From NCBI GenBank assembly GCA_016182905.1, contig JACPFR010000036.1, positions 1-50,782 of the forward strand: a stretch of DNA of 50,782 bases, written 5' to 3'. Under the pieces are notes generated by a model, which was given only the letters and a program-made list of their open reading frames with translations, did not search any database and had not been told where the DNA came from. Made by a program: the position numbers and the translations under genes. The DNA comes from Elusimicrobiota bacterium. Lineage in GTDB: Bacteria; Elusimicrobiota; Elusimicrobia; UBA1565; UBA9628. Positions 6,938-15,069 of this stretch are shown here, one piece after another (the first letter of the stretch is position 1; each line of letters begins with the position of its first letter).

Positions 6938-7812
6938 ACCGGCCCCCGCCGAGGCTTTTCGACGGGCGGAGCCTCTTCCTTGGACGGCTCGGCCGCGGCC
7001 GGGGCCTCGGGCTCCGTCCGCGCGGGCGGCGGCGCGACCAGCGCGCCGAGCTCCATGCGGATCGTCTCGTCGGGAGACGGCCCGGCCTTGACCTCCGGAA
7101 CGGGAGCGGCCGCCGGCTCCTCGGCCGGGGGAGGAGGCAGGACCTCGATGGACGGCTCGGCCGCGGGCTTCGGGGCCTCGACGACGACCTGCGCCGCCGG
7201 CGCCGGCGCCTCGACGACGATCTCGGCCGCGGGCTCGGGAGCCTTCTCGGCCTTGCGCGCCTTCCGGGCGGGCTTCGACGCTTCCTCCGTCTCGGCCGCC
7301 GGCGCGGGCGCCGCGGCCTTCAGCCCTTCGACAGCGCGGGTCAGCTCGCCGAGGCGCTCGATCAGGGCCTCGTCGCGGGTGGACACCGAGGACAGCTCGT
7401 CGTCGACGCGCTTGGACAGCGCGCGCAGGTCCTTATGAAGGTCGGCCAGCTCGACCTTGATGTTCTGGAGATAGACGACGGCGGGGCTGATGCCCCCGGT
7501 CGTGTTCGCGGGATCCTTCCGCCGCTCCGGGCCCGTGAACTCGGGACTCGCCTTGGGAGCGGCCTCCGCCTTCACCTCGGGCTTTTCCGTGTGAGAAGCG
7601 ACCTTGGGGGACGCGGCCTCCTCGGGGATGTACACCGGACGGATGGCCGCGGGGGCGGAGACCTCTTTTTCGGCGCCTTGCTCGCCCTCGGTGGCGTCGG
7701 CCGCTTCGGAGGCGACGCGGTACTGGCCGAGGAGGAAGAAGAAGAGGATCCCGCTGATCAGGAGCCCCGCCGACGAGATATAGAACCAGCCGTCCGCCCA
7801 TAGTCCCATCAT
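6925..7812 (-). CDS. Single-pass membrane protein with coiled coil and Pro/Ala/Glu-rich tail
   Basis: 295 residues with no recognised domain. MMGLWADGWFYISSAGLL opens an N-terminal membrane helix (to about residue 30). A charged, low-complexity linker follows, then a heptad-like segment VVYLQNIKVELADLHKDL to EALIERLGELTRAVEGL (about residues 125-190), and a long repetitive tail of PAPAAEIVVEAPAPAAQ-type repeats. The layout (helix, coiled coil, extended tail) suits a protein spanning or organising the periplasm, but that is inference. The ATG at 7812 or 7809 lies 10-13 bases behind a TTGACT-17-TACCAT promoter. The stop codon falls inside a terminator hairpin, and the end overlaps the proposed CTG start of the PorV-like gene. 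Confidence 0.65.
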   Translation of the reverse strand: MMGLWADGWFYISSAGLLISGILFFFLLGQYRVASEAADATEGEQGAEKEVSAPAAIRPVYIPEEAASPKVASHTEKPEVKAEAAPKASPEFTGPERRKDPANTTGGISPAVVYLQNIKVELADLHKDLRALSKRVDDELSSVSTRDEALIERLGELTRAVEGLKAAAPAPAAETEEASKPARKARKAEKAPEPAAEIVVEAPAPAAQVVVEAPKPAAEPSIEVLPPPPAEEPAAAPVPEVKAGPSPDETIRMELGALVAPPPARTEPEAPAAAEPSKEEAPPVEKPRRGPVWPV

Positions 7813-7822
7813 ATGTAACAGA

Positions 7823-7851
7823 ATGGTATCCGTATGGGGGGAGCAAGTCAA
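7823..7851 (-). promoter_or_regulatory. Sigma-70-type promoter TTGACT-17-TACCAT
   Basis: Minus strand: TTGACT at 7851-7846, 17-base spacer, TACCAT at 7828-7823. The expected +1 lies about three bases before the ATG at 7812, so the message would have almost no leader. Confidence 0.6.
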
Positions 7852-7900
7852 TCGGACTTTTAGCGGCGCCGCGATCGGGACAAGTCGGGGTGCGAAGAAG

Positions 7901-7906
7901 TATAAT
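7901..7906 (+). promoter_or_regulatory. -10 element TATAAT, leaderless layout
   Basis: TATAAT ends six bases before the ATG at 7913, so the expected +1 is the start codon. A weak GGGACA at 7877-7882 lies at -35 with an 18-base spacer. Confidence 0.6.
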
Positions 7907-7912
7907 ACTTAG

Positions 7913-8596
7913 ATGACCACGGGCCGGCCGCCGTACCGCCTCGCGTTTTGTCCGCGCCGCGAGGCCGAGAGGACCCTGTCCGAGCCCGCCGAACTGCGCG
8001 CGCGCTTCGGCGCCAAGGAGCTCGTCGAGCTCGAGACCCTTCCGGAGCGGCGCAAGCTCGACCGCGTGGCGGGCCGCCTCGCCGCCAAGCGCGCGCTCGC
8101 CGCTCACTTCCTCGACGAATACGGCTGGGAGGCGGACCCGGCCGAGCTCCGGGTCTCCAACGACGAGGCGGGACGCCCGCGCCTGACTTTGCCGAAGGGC
8201 GCCCCGGCCCCCGCGCCGTCCTTCTCGATCTCGCATTGCGCGCAGGGCGGCGCCGCCGCGGTCGCCGCGCCGGGCCGCTTCGTCGGCGTGGACATCGAGA
8301 CGATCGTGCCGCGGCCGGCGGACGTGATCGCATTCGTCGCGTCGCCCGGCGAACTCGCGGCGGGGCCCGACGACCCGGAGGCGCAGGCGCGCCTCTGGAC
8401 CGGCAAGGAAGCGGCGCTGAAGCTGCTGGGCCTCGGGCTCGACGCGGACGCGCGCGCGGTCCGGCCCGAAGCGGACGGCGTGACCTTGACGGGCGCGCCG
8501 GCGAAGGCCTGGGCCGACCTGGGCTCGCCGCGCGTGCGGCTGGACTACGACGGCGTCGAGGGCGCGCGCATCGCCGTCGCCTACACGGGAGATTGA
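7913..8596 (+). CDS. 4'-phosphopantetheinyl transferase (Sfp type)
   Basis: 227 residues, the usual length of Sfp/EntD-type enzymes that move phosphopantetheine from CoA to a Ser of carrier proteins. The two family signatures are FVGVDIET (Mg2+-binding Asp and Glu, around residue 122) and LWTGKEAALKLLG (around residue 161), with SFSISHCAQG before them. No PKS, NRPS or carrier-protein gene is nearby, so the partner may be the housekeeping acyl carrier protein. The ATG follows a TATAAT box by six bases with no ribosome binding site. The stop is followed two bases later by the carboxylase gene, so the two are probably cotranscribed. The assignment to the superfamily is firm; the partner is unknown. 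Confidence 0.87.
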   Translation: MTTGRPPYRLAFCPRREAERTLSEPAELRARFGAKELVELETLPERRKLDRVAGRLAAKRALAAHFLDEYGWEADPAELRVSNDEAGRPRLTLPKGAPAPAPSFSISHCAQGGAAAVAAPGRFVGVDIETIVPRPADVIAFVASPGELAAGPDDPEAQARLWTGKEAALKLLGLGLDADARAVRPEADGVTLTGAPAKAWADLGSPRVRLDYDGVEGARIAVAYTGD

Positions 8597-8598
8597 TC

Positions 8599-10209
8599 AT
8601 GATGGAAAAGGAAGCGGTGAAGAATCCGGAAAAGGCGAAGGCCGCTCCCCGGCCCGCCGCCGCGAGCGTCGTCAGGCTCCGGGCGGCCGTCGAGAAGGCC
8701 TCCGCCGGCGGCGGCCCTCAGCGCCTCGAGGCGCAGAAGGCCCGCGGCAAGTTCACCGCCCGCGAGCGCATCCATTACCTGCTCGACGAGGGCACCTTCC
8801 AGGAGCTCGACCTGCTCGTCTCCACGCGGGCGACGGATTTCGGCCTCAAGGACAAGGACATCCCCGGCGATGGGGTGATAACGGGCTTCGGCCAGATAAA
8901 CGGCCGCGAGGTCTGCGTCTACGCGCAGGACTTCACCGTGCTCGGCGGCTCCCTGGGCCTGGCGCACGCCAAGAAGATCGTGAAGGTCATGGACCTCGCG
9001 TACGAGAACCGCGTGCCGGTCGTCGGCCTGCTGGACTCGGGCGGGGCGCGCATCCAGGAGGGCGTGGACAGCCTCGACGGCTACGCCGAGATATTCCAGC
9101 GCAACGTGAAGTGCTCCGGCGTGATCCCGCAGATCTCCGTGATCCTCGGGCCCTGCGCCGGCGGCGCCGTCTACTCGCCCGCGCTGACCGACTACATCTT
9201 CATGGTCGAGGGCATCTCGCAGATGTTCGTGACCGGGCCGGACGTCGTGAAGGCCGCGACGGGGGAGGAGGTCACCTTCGACGGCCTCGGCGGCGCGGAC
9301 GCCCACAGCGCGAAGTCGGGCGTCTGCCACTTCGTGGCGAAGTCCGAGCCCGACTGCTTCCGCCAGGTGCGGGAACTGCTGAGCTATCTGCCGCAGAACC
9401 GCTGGGAGAAGCCTCCTCGAGTCGCGAATCCCGATCCGATCCGGAGATCGGTCCCGCTTCTCGAAAAAATGTGCGACCTGGACCCGCGCAAGTCCTATCG
9501 GGTCCACCACATCGTCTGGCAGATCGCCGACGAGCACAAGTTCTTCGAGGTGCAGGCCGGCTACGCCAAGAACATGGTCACCGGCTTCTGCCGCATGGGC
9601 GGAGAGGTCGTCGGCGTGATCGCCAACAACCCGGCGCACGTCGCCGGCGCGCTCGACATCAACGCGTCCGACAAGGCCGCGCGCTTCATCCGCTTCCTCA
9701 ACTGCTTCAACATCCCGGTGCTGACCTTGGTCGACGTGCCGGGCTACTGGCCGGGCGTCACCCAGGAGCACGGCGGCATCATCCGCCACGGCGCGAAGAT
9801 CCTGTTCGCCTACGCCGAGGCCACGGTCCCGAAGATCACGGTCATCCTCCGCAAGGCGTACGGCGGCGCCTACATCGCGATGAGCTCCAAGCACATGAAG
9901 GGGGACTTCAACTTCGCCCTGCCCTGCGCCGAGATCGCGGTCATGGGTCCCGCGGGGGCCATCGAGATCCTCTACTCGCGCGAGATCGCGGCCTGCAAGA
10001 CCGACGCGGACAAGGCCGCGCTGAGAGCTACGCTCTCAGCACAATATGCGGCCAAGTTCGCCTCCCCTTATCAGACGGCCTCGACCGGCTCCATCGACGA
10101 GGTCATCGAGCCCTCCTTGATGCGCTACAAGATCGTGCGCGCCCTGCGCTTCCTCAAGGACAAGCGCGTGCCCGGCACCCACGAGAACCGCGGCAACATC
10201 CCCCTGTAG
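8599..10209 (+). CDS. Acyl-CoA carboxylase carboxyltransferase (beta) subunit, PccB-like
   Basis: 536 residues, matching the beta subunits of propionyl-/acetyl-CoA carboxylases and the alpha subunit of methylmalonyl-CoA decarboxylase. The N-terminal lobe has GARIQEGVDSLDGYAEIF and GPCAGGAVYSPALTD (oxyanion region). The C-terminal lobe has ANNPAHVAGALDINASDKAA, VDVPGYWPGVTQEHGG, IRHGAKILFAYAEATVPK and RKAYGGAYIAMSSKHM. It would transfer CO2 from carboxybiotin to an acyl-CoA. No biotin carboxylase or biotin carrier gene is in the window, so the partner is encoded elsewhere. GGGAGA at 8587-8592 precedes ATG 8599 (ATGATG; 8602 is also possible). The first 45 residues are Lys/Ala-rich and probably disordered. 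A 9-bp hairpin lies inside the gene at 10020-10040. Confidence 0.87.
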   Translation: MMEKEAVKNPEKAKAAPRPAAASVVRLRAAVEKASAGGGPQRLEAQKARGKFTARERIHYLLDEGTFQELDLLVSTRATDFGLKDKDIPGDGVITGFGQINGREVCVYAQDFTVLGGSLGLAHAKKIVKVMDLAYENRVPVVGLLDSGGARIQEGVDSLDGYAEIFQRNVKCSGVIPQISVILGPCAGGAVYSPALTDYIFMVEGISQMFVTGPDVVKAATGEEVTFDGLGGADAHSAKSGVCHFVAKSEPDCFRQVRELLSYLPQNRWEKPPRVANPDPIRRSVPLLEKMCDLDPRKSYRVHHIVWQIADEHKFFEVQAGYAKNMVTGFCRMGGEVVGVIANNPAHVAGALDINASDKAARFIRFLNCFNIPVLTLVDVPGYWPGVTQEHGGIIRHGAKILFAYAEATVPKITVILRKAYGGAYIAMSSKHMKGDFNFALPCAEIAVMGPAGAIEILYSREIAACKTDADKAALRATLSAQYAAKFASPYQTASTGSIDEVIEPSLMRYKIVRALRFLKDKRVPGTHENRGNIPL

Positions 10210-10216
10210 GGAGGAG

Positions 10217-10284
10217 GGTGTCAGGCATTCCGCTTTTTTCACTTTCGCGGCCGCGAAAGTGAAAAAAGCGGAATGCCTGACACC
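10217..10284. repeat. 68-bp perfect palindrome with GGTGTCAGGC tips
   Basis: The two 34-base halves are exact reverse complements, opening GGTGTCAGGC and closing GCCTGACACC, with the centre GCGGCCGC. It begins seven bases after the pccB stop. The arms are unrelated to those of the other elements in the window. It would also act as a very strong hairpin at the 3' end of the message. Confidence 0.9.
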
Positions 10285-10289
10285 AAGTC

Positions 10290-10317
10290 GTGACATTTCG
10301 GCGAATTCTGCTATACT
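10290..10317 (+). promoter_or_regulatory. Promoter GTGACA-16-TATACT for the response regulator
   Basis: GTGACA at 10290-10295, 16-base spacer, TATACT at 10312-10317, then seven bases to the ATG at 10325. Leaderless or nearly so. Confidence 0.6.
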
Positions 10318-10324
10318 TCCGGCG

Positions 10325-11011
10325 ATGATCAAGGCGCAGATTCTCGTCGTCGAGGACCAGGCCGCCACGGCGGACCTCATTCTCGAGGTGCTCAAGGGCG
10401 AGGGCTACGAGGCCCAGACCGTCGACACCTTGGCGAAGGCCCGCGCGCGCCTCAAGAAGCAGCCGCCGGAGCTCCTGCTCCTGGACCGCAACCTTCCCGA
10501 CGGGGACGGCGTCGACCTCCTCGCCGAGATCCGGGGTGACGACAAGCTCTCGAATCTACCCGTGATAATCCTGACCGCGAAGAAGGACGTCGCGGACAAG
10601 ATCGCCGGCCTGCGCGTCGGCGCCGACGACTACGTCGCCAAGCCCTTCAACACCGAGGAGCTCGTGGCGCGCGTCGCGACGATCCTGCGCCGCGCCGGCA
10701 AGGTCGAGGAGCCGACCACGGTGGAGGCGGGGGGCGTCAAGCTCGACCGAGCCTCCCGCAAGGTCCACATCGGCGAGAAGGAGGTCGCGCTCTCCGCCAA
10801 GGAGTTCGACCTGCTCTGGTTCCTCGTCTACCGCAAGAACCGCGTGCTGACCCGCGACTTCCTGCTCCAGCACGTCTGGGGGTACGACTCGGGCATCGAC
10901 CTGACGACGAAGGTCATCGACGTGACCCTCTCCCACCTGCGCAACAAGATCGGCCCCGTCGCCGACAAGATCGTCGCCGTCCGCGGCTTCGGCTACCGCT
11001 TCGACGCTTAA
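10325..11011 (+). CDS. OmpR/PhoB-family response regulator, orphan
   Basis: 228 residues: a receiver domain (1-120) with acidic pocket E10/D11, phospho-acceptor D54 in LLLLDRNLPDGDG, T84 in IILTAKKD and K106 in YVAKPF, then a winged-helix DNA-binding domain (about 130-228) with LSAKEFDLLWFLVYRKNRV, ending VRGFGYRFDA. All switch residues are present, so it should be phosphorylated normally. No histidine kinase gene is adjacent on either side, so its partner is elsewhere. ATG 10325 was chosen because it sits just behind a good promoter; the frame is open further upstream only through the palindrome. The RF3 gene starts 14 bases after its stop. Confidence 0.9.
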   Translation: MIKAQILVVEDQAATADLILEVLKGEGYEAQTVDTLAKARARLKKQPPELLLLDRNLPDGDGVDLLAEIRGDDKLSNLPVIILTAKKDVADKIAGLRVGADDYVAKPFNTEELVARVATILRRAGKVEEPTTVEAGGVKLDRASRKVHIGEKEVALSAKEFDLLWFLVYRKNRVLTRDFLLQHVWGYDSGIDLTTKVIDVTLSHLRNKIGPVADKIVAVRGFGYRFDA

Positions 11012-11024
11012 GGCGCCGATCCCC

Positions 11025-12629
11025 ATGGCCGACATCACGACCGAAGTCGCCCGCCGCCGCACGTTCGCGATCATCTCGCACCCCGACGCGGGCAAGACGA
11101 CGCTGACCGAAAAGCTCCTGCTTTACGGCGGCGCGCTCCAGCTCGCCGGCTCGGTCACCGCGCGCAAGAACCAGAGCTCCTCGGCCTCCGACTGGATGGA
11201 GCTCGAGCGCAAGCGCGGCATCTCGGTCAGCTCCACCGTGCTCCAGTTCGACTACGAGGGGCACCGCATCAACCTCCTCGACACGCCCGGCCACAAGGAC
11301 TTCTCCGAGGACACGTACCGCGTGCTCACCGCCGTCGACGCCGCCGTCATGGTCATCGACGCCGGCAAGGGCATCGAGCCCCAGACGCTCAAGCTCTTCG
11401 AGGTCTGCCGCCTGCGCGGCATCCCCATCCTGACGTTCATGAACAAGCTCGACCGCGAGACCAAGGACCTCCTCGAGCTGCTCGACGAGCTCGAGAACCA
11501 GCTCCAGCTGCACCCCTACCCCGTGAACTGGCCGATGGGCGTCGGCCAGCGCTTCAAGGGCGTCTACGACCGGACCACGAAGCGGGCGCACATGTTCGAG
11601 CGTACGGTTCGCGGCGCCTACAAGGCGCCGGTGCAGGTCGCGGGCATCGACGACCCCGCCGTGAAGGACGCGCTCGACGCGGACTCCTACCACCATTTCG
11701 TCGAGCAGGTGCATCTGCTCGAGGCCGCGGGAGCCGGCTTCGACGCCGCCGACGCGCTGAAGGGGGGCACGACGCCCGTCTACTTCGGCTCGGCCGTGAA
11801 CAACTTCGGCGTGCAGCTGCTGCTCGAGGCCCTGCTCCAGCACGCCCCCGCGCCCGCCGCGCGCGCCTCGACGGCCGGCCTCATCCAGCCCGCGCGCGAC
11901 TCCTTCTCCGGCTTCGTGTTCAAGATCCAAGGCAACATGGATCCCAAGCACCGCGACCGCATCGCCTTCGTCCGCGTGGTGTCGGGGAAGTTCACGCGCG
12001 ACCTGACCGTGACCCACTCCCGCACCGGCAAGTCGTTCCGTCTGGCCAACGCCCATAAGATCTTCGGCCGCGACCGCGAGATCATCGAAGAGGCGTACGC
12101 GGGGGACGTGATCGGCCTGGTCGGCTACTCGGATTTCGGCATCGGCGACACCCTCAGCGAGGACCCGAAAGTGGTCTATGACGAGATCCCCCGCTTCGCG
12201 CCCGAGTGCTTCGCCCGCATCAGCAACCCCAACCCCTCGAAGTACAAGCCGTTCGCGAAGGGCCTCGAGCAGCTCCTGCGCGAGGGCGTCGTGCGCGCGC
12301 TCGTCCCGCGCGACATGGGCGACGCGAAGACCACCCTGCTCGCCGCGGTCGGGCCGCTGCAGTTCGAGGTCGCTCAGTTCCGCCTTCAGTCGGAATACGG
12401 CGTCGAGTCGCGCCTCGAGCCGATGGCCTGGACCCTCGCCCGCTGGATCGGGCCGAACACTAAGCCCGGCGCCGTCGAAGCGGTGGCCCTGCCCATGCAG
12501 TCCGCGCGCGTCAAGGACGAGGACGGCAACGAGATGATCCTGTTCCCGACGCCCTGGTCCCTGCAGTACCTCTCGGAGAAGCACCCCGAGATCGAGCTTC
12601 TCCGCCTCCCGCCCGCCAAGACGCGCTAG
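11025..12629 (+). CDS. prfC: Peptide chain release factor 3
   Basis: 534 residues, the normal length for RF3, the translational GTPase that removes RF1/RF2 from the ribosome after termination. GTPase motifs are G1 SHPDAGKTTLTEKLL, the switch region RKRGISVSSTVLQF, G3 DTPGHKDFSEDTYR, and G4 NKLDRE. The RF3-specific domain order continues to the end (QFEVAQFRLQSEYGVE near residue 450). That C-terminal stretch separates it from EF-G, which is longer. There is no Shine-Dalgarno in the 13 bases before the ATG; coupling with the upstream regulator gene is likely. The stop codon lies inside a tandem 14-bp duplication at the edge of a palindromic element. Confidence 0.93.
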   Translation: MADITTEVARRRTFAIISHPDAGKTTLTEKLLLYGGALQLAGSVTARKNQSSSASDWMELERKRGISVSSTVLQFDYEGHRINLLDTPGHKDFSEDTYRVLTAVDAAVMVIDAGKGIEPQTLKLFEVCRLRGIPILTFMNKLDRETKDLLELLDELENQLQLHPYPVNWPMGVGQRFKGVYDRTTKRAHMFERTVRGAYKAPVQVAGIDDPAVKDALDADSYHHFVEQVHLLEAAGAGFDAADALKGGTTPVYFGSAVNNFGVQLLLEALLQHAPAPAARASTAGLIQPARDSFSGFVFKIQGNMDPKHRDRIAFVRVVSGKFTRDLTVTHSRTGKSFRLANAHKIFGRDREIIEEAYAGDVIGLVGYSDFGIGDTLSEDPKVVYDEIPRFAPECFARISNPNPSKYKPFAKGLEQLLREGVVRALVPRDMGDAKTTLLAAVGPLQFEVAQFRLQSEYGVESRLEPMAWTLARWIGPNTKPGAVEAVALPMQSARVKDEDGNEMILFPTPWSLQYLSEKHPEIELLRLPPAKTR

Positions 12630-12648
12630 GTGCCACGCGCTAGGTGCC
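12621..12648 (+). repeat. Tandem 14-bp duplication spanning the prfC stop codon
   Basis: ACGCGCTAGGTGCC occurs twice head to tail (12621-12634 and 12635-12648). The first copy contains the prfC stop TAG; the second runs into the left tip (GGTGCC) of the adjoining palindrome. Confidence 0.85.
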
Positions 12649-12703
12649 AGGCCTCCCATTATCCCATTACTCGGAGTAATGGGATAATGGGAGGCCTGGC
12701 ACC
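12643..12703. repeat. 61-bp perfect palindrome with GGTGCCAGGC tips
   Basis: 30-base arms, exact reverse complements, around one central base. Tips are GGTGCCAGGC and GCCTGGCACC; the inner arms are AT-richer (ATTATCCCATTA) and unrelated to the other elements. It lies between the convergent prfC and DUF192 genes and ends three bases before the latter's stop codon. Confidence 0.9.
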
Positions 12704-12706
12704 GGT

Positions 12707-13195
12707 TCATTTATCCGGGATCGCGGCCTCGAACTTCAGCCGGTCGCCGATCTTGAGCTTCCGGCGCGACGCCTCGCCGGAGGCGAGCTCGAGGACGAAC
12801 TGGCCCCGGCCGCCGGCGGTGACGATCTTCTCGTCCGGCGTGTCGACCGTGGACTCGCGGAGCTTCTCGTGGATCTCGGTGATCCGCTTGTCCGGGCCGA
12901 GCCAGAGGATATCGAGCGGCACGAGGGTGTTCTTCATCCAGAAGTTCAGGTACATGTCCTGGGGGAACACGAACATCATCCCGTAGGCGCGCGGCATCCT
13001 CGTCACGCACATGAGCCCGATCTCGCGCGTCATCGGGGTGTCGACGAGATCGATCTTTATTTTTTTTCCATCCGGAAAGACGAGGGCGGTCTTTTTGGAC
13101 GCCGGCACGGTCTGGGGCACGCACTTCCCGGCGGCGGCTTCGCCGCCGGCGAACGCGGCGGGCGACAGCGCGAGGAGGAGCATCAGGGCTTTCAT
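12707..13195 (-). CDS. Secreted DUF192 family protein
   Basis: 162 residues: signal peptide MKALMLLLALSPAAFA, then a DUF192 domain (about 45-160) with the family marks TREIGLMCVTRMPRAYGMMF, YLNFWMKNTLVPLDILWL and a C-terminal GQFVLELASGEASR. DUF192 proteins are small extracytoplasmic beta-barrel-like domains of unknown biochemical function, often one per genome. The start overlaps the stop of the upstream TIM-barrel-like gene (ATGA), so the pair is cotranscribed and translationally coupled. The family assignment is solid; the role is unknown. The end abuts the palindrome shared with prfC, which may terminate both genes. Confidence 0.85.
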   Translation of the reverse strand: MKALMLLLALSPAAFAGGEAAAGKCVPQTVPASKKTALVFPDGKKIKIDLVDTPMTREIGLMCVTRMPRAYGMMFVFPQDMYLNFWMKNTLVPLDILWLGPDKRITEIHEKLRESTVDTPDEKIVTAGGRGQFVLELASGEASRRKLKIGDRLKFEAAIPDK

Positions 13196-14733
13196 TTTGT
13201 TTTCTCCGGCTGCGATTTGACGAACTGAGAGATCTTGCGGGCCTCGTCGGCCCAGCCCTTCGTGCCCCAGGGCCCGAGGCGGCCCCAGATCAACCGGGCC
13301 ATGTCGTGAAAGAATACGCCCCGCGCGGGGCCGTCGCCGTACACCCCCGTGACCGCCGCTTTCATCCGGCGGCCGAACTCGCCGGGGCCGGCCTCGTCCT
13401 TCTGGTGCAGGCCCCAATCGAAGATGTTCCCCGGAAGGAGCTGAACGTCGGAAGTCTTCACGTACTCGTTCCAGCTCTTCATCATCGCGGCGTACTGGGC
13501 CTTGTCCGCCTCGTAGAACATGAGCGCGTCGATGTCCACGCCCGCGTCGTTCATCATGACCGGGTCCTGGCCGTGATGCCAGCCCTTCTCCCAGGTCAAG
13601 GTGAACGCCCAGAGAGGCTTGTCGCCGAGCCGGGCCTTGATCTCGCGCACGATCAGCGCGACGCGCCGCGCGCGCCACCACTCCCAGGCCTCGACGAAGC
13701 CCATGTCGCGGCGCATGATCTTCTTGCGCGCGAGCCAGGTCATGCGCTCGTCGCGCGTCAGCGCGCGCCATTCCCGGGGGACGGCCACGCCGGGCATCTC
13801 GGCGACGAAGTCGTCGACGAGCTCGTAGCCGCCGAGCGCGTTGCGGATGTAGTCCAGGCCCACCCAGTCGACGTTCGGGTCGTCGGCGAACGGCTTCAGG
13901 AACGCGGCGACGTCCGACAGGCGCTTGCCGTCGCGGATCGAGATCGCGCGGGTGACGACGGGCGCGCCGTCCTTGATCTCCAGCCCATACTCGTATCCGG
14001 GGAGGGGGGCCTTCGACATCGTCAGCGAGAACATCGCGTACACCCCGAACTGCAGGCCGCGCCTCCTGCACTCCTTGGCGACCTCGGGGATCAGCTTCAA
14101 GTTGTCGGTCGCCCAGATCTCGTCCTTGCCTCGCCCCGGCGTCTGGCCGCCGAGCATCCAGAACGCGTCGGCGCCGAGGTGCTGCGCCCAGTCGAGCAGG
14201 CCGCGCCAATCGGTCGTCGTCCCGTCCGGCCCCCTGATCCGCATCGAGGCGAGCGGCATCGCGCTCTCGAGCGTGGCCGCGACGAAGCCCTTGGGCATCG
14301 GCTTCGGCGTCCGCCGCGAGACCCGGAAGGAGGCGACCTGCACGCGCGCCGCCAGGTCCGGCCGGCCGACGAGCGCCGGACGGTAGGCGCCGGACGGGGC
14401 GTTCCACGGCACGGGCCACTTCGCGGTCCAGCGGCCCGGCGCGATCCGGACGGCCCGCATCTCGCGGATGCCCGCGATCGTCGTCACGGTCTCGGTGCCG
14501 CGCATGACGACGAAGCGCGGCGGCGCCGCGGCGAAGGACTCGTCCAGGGACCGGTCGCCGGACAGCAAGGTCAGTTCGACGATGTCGAAGTGGAGATGGT
14601 CGGCCTTCGACGCCGCGAGCGTGAGCTCCCGGCTCTTGCCGCGCACGGTCCAGAGGCCGAACACGGCGGCGTACAGCCCCGCGACGGCGAGGAGGAGGGC
14701 GAGGCCCCGGCCCACGGTGTTTCGAAGGCGCAT
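13192..14733 (-). CDS. Membrane-anchored protein, probable TIM-barrel glycoside-hydrolase-like
   Basis: 513 residues with one N-terminal membrane helix (ALLLAVAGLYAAVFGLW, about 10-27) and no cytoplasmic domain. Residues about 30-140 look like a beta-rich accessory region. From about 150 the sequence alternates strands and helices as in a (beta/alpha)8 barrel: DWAQHLGADAFWMLGG, ECRRRGLQFGVYAMFSL, DVDWVGLDYIRNALGG-type segments (actual VDWVGLDYIRNALGG), KPLWAFTLTWEKGWHHG, DIDALMFYEADKAQ, and FDWGLHQKDEAG. Acidic residues at strand ends (D in GLDY, E in TWEKG, D in DIDALM) fit a hydrolase active site, but I cannot name a family or substrate. ATG 14733 lies nine bases behind a TAGAAT box on the minus strand. 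Confidence 0.6.
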   Translation of the reverse strand: MRLRNTVGRGLALLLAVAGLYAAVFGLWTVRGKSRELTLAASKADHLHFDIVELTLLSGDRSLDESFAAAPPRFVVMRGTETVTTIAGIREMRAVRIAPGRWTAKWPVPWNAPSGAYRPALVGRPDLAARVQVASFRVSRRTPKPMPKGFVAATLESAMPLASMRIRGPDGTTTDWRGLLDWAQHLGADAFWMLGGQTPGRGKDEIWATDNLKLIPEVAKECRRRGLQFGVYAMFSLTMSKAPLPGYEYGLEIKDGAPVVTRAISIRDGKRLSDVAAFLKPFADDPNVDWVGLDYIRNALGGYELVDDFVAEMPGVAVPREWRALTRDERMTWLARKKIMRRDMGFVEAWEWWRARRVALIVREIKARLGDKPLWAFTLTWEKGWHHGQDPVMMNDAGVDIDALMFYEADKAQYAAMMKSWNEYVKTSDVQLLPGNIFDWGLHQKDEAGPGEFGRRMKAAVTGVYGDGPARGVFFHDMARLIWGRLGPWGTKGWADEARKISQFVKSQPEKTK

Positions 14734-14742
14734 GAAGACGAG

Positions 14743-14748
14743 ATTCTA
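14743..14748 (-). promoter_or_regulatory. -10 element TAGAAT for the TIM-barrel-like gene
   Basis: Minus-strand TAGAAT (14748-14743), nine bases before the ATG at 14733. No -35 recognised. The 91-bp divergent gap with the next gene holds one -10 on each strand. Confidence 0.45.
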
Positions 14749-14777
14749 CTTGAATCACCGTCGTTTCCGGTAAATTT

Positions 14778-14786
14778 TGATATACT
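14778..14786 (+). promoter_or_regulatory. Extended -10 element TGATATACT
   Basis: TGA immediately before TATACT (14781-14786) forms an extended -10. The expected message has a leader of about 30 bases with AGGAGG at 14812-14817. This contrasts with the leaderless genes elsewhere in the window. Confidence 0.5.
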
Positions 14787-14824
14787 GCGAACCTCGACAA
14801 CCGTTCGATTCAGGAGGGCGCGAA

Positions 14825-15058
14825 ATGGTGACCGGACTGGTGCTGGTGCGTTTGATGGCGGGCAAAGAGAAGGTCGCGCTTTCCCGTATTAAGGAAATCA
14901 AGGGCGTTTCGCACGTCACCGCCGTGTTCGGCCGCTGGGACCTCGTGCTCGACATCGAGACCGAGGACGTCGGCACCCTCTCGAACGTCGTCGTGCGCGA
15001 CATCCGCGCGACCCCCGGCGTGCTCTCCACCGAGAGCCTCGTCACCACCTCCATCTAA
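14825..15058 (+). CDS. Stand-alone Lrp/AsnC-type ligand-binding (RAM) domain protein
   Basis: 77 residues that match only the C-terminal effector domain of Lrp/AsnC regulators: GLVLVRLMAGKEKVALSRIK, GVSHVTAVFGRWDLVLDIET, and DIRATPGVLSTESLVTTS. The helix-turn-helix half is absent, and the upstream sequence does not encode one, so this is a natural short form and not a truncated pseudogene. Such RAM-only proteins form dimers or decamers and bind amino acids. It is followed 11 bases later by the dppD gene, suggesting a sensor for amino acids produced from imported peptides; that link is inference. Start ATG 14825 has AGGAGG seven bases upstream. Confidence 0.8.
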   Translation: MVTGLVLVRLMAGKEKVALSRIKEIKGVSHVTAVFGRWDLVLDIETEDVGTLSNVVVRDIRATPGVLSTESLVTTSI

Positions 15059-15069
15059 GTGATCCTTCG

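Noticed and set aside
14734-14824. Riboswitch in the divergent gap before the RAM-domain gene
   Set aside because: The leader is only about 30 bases, too short for a known riboswitch aptamer, and shows an ordinary Shine-Dalgarno.
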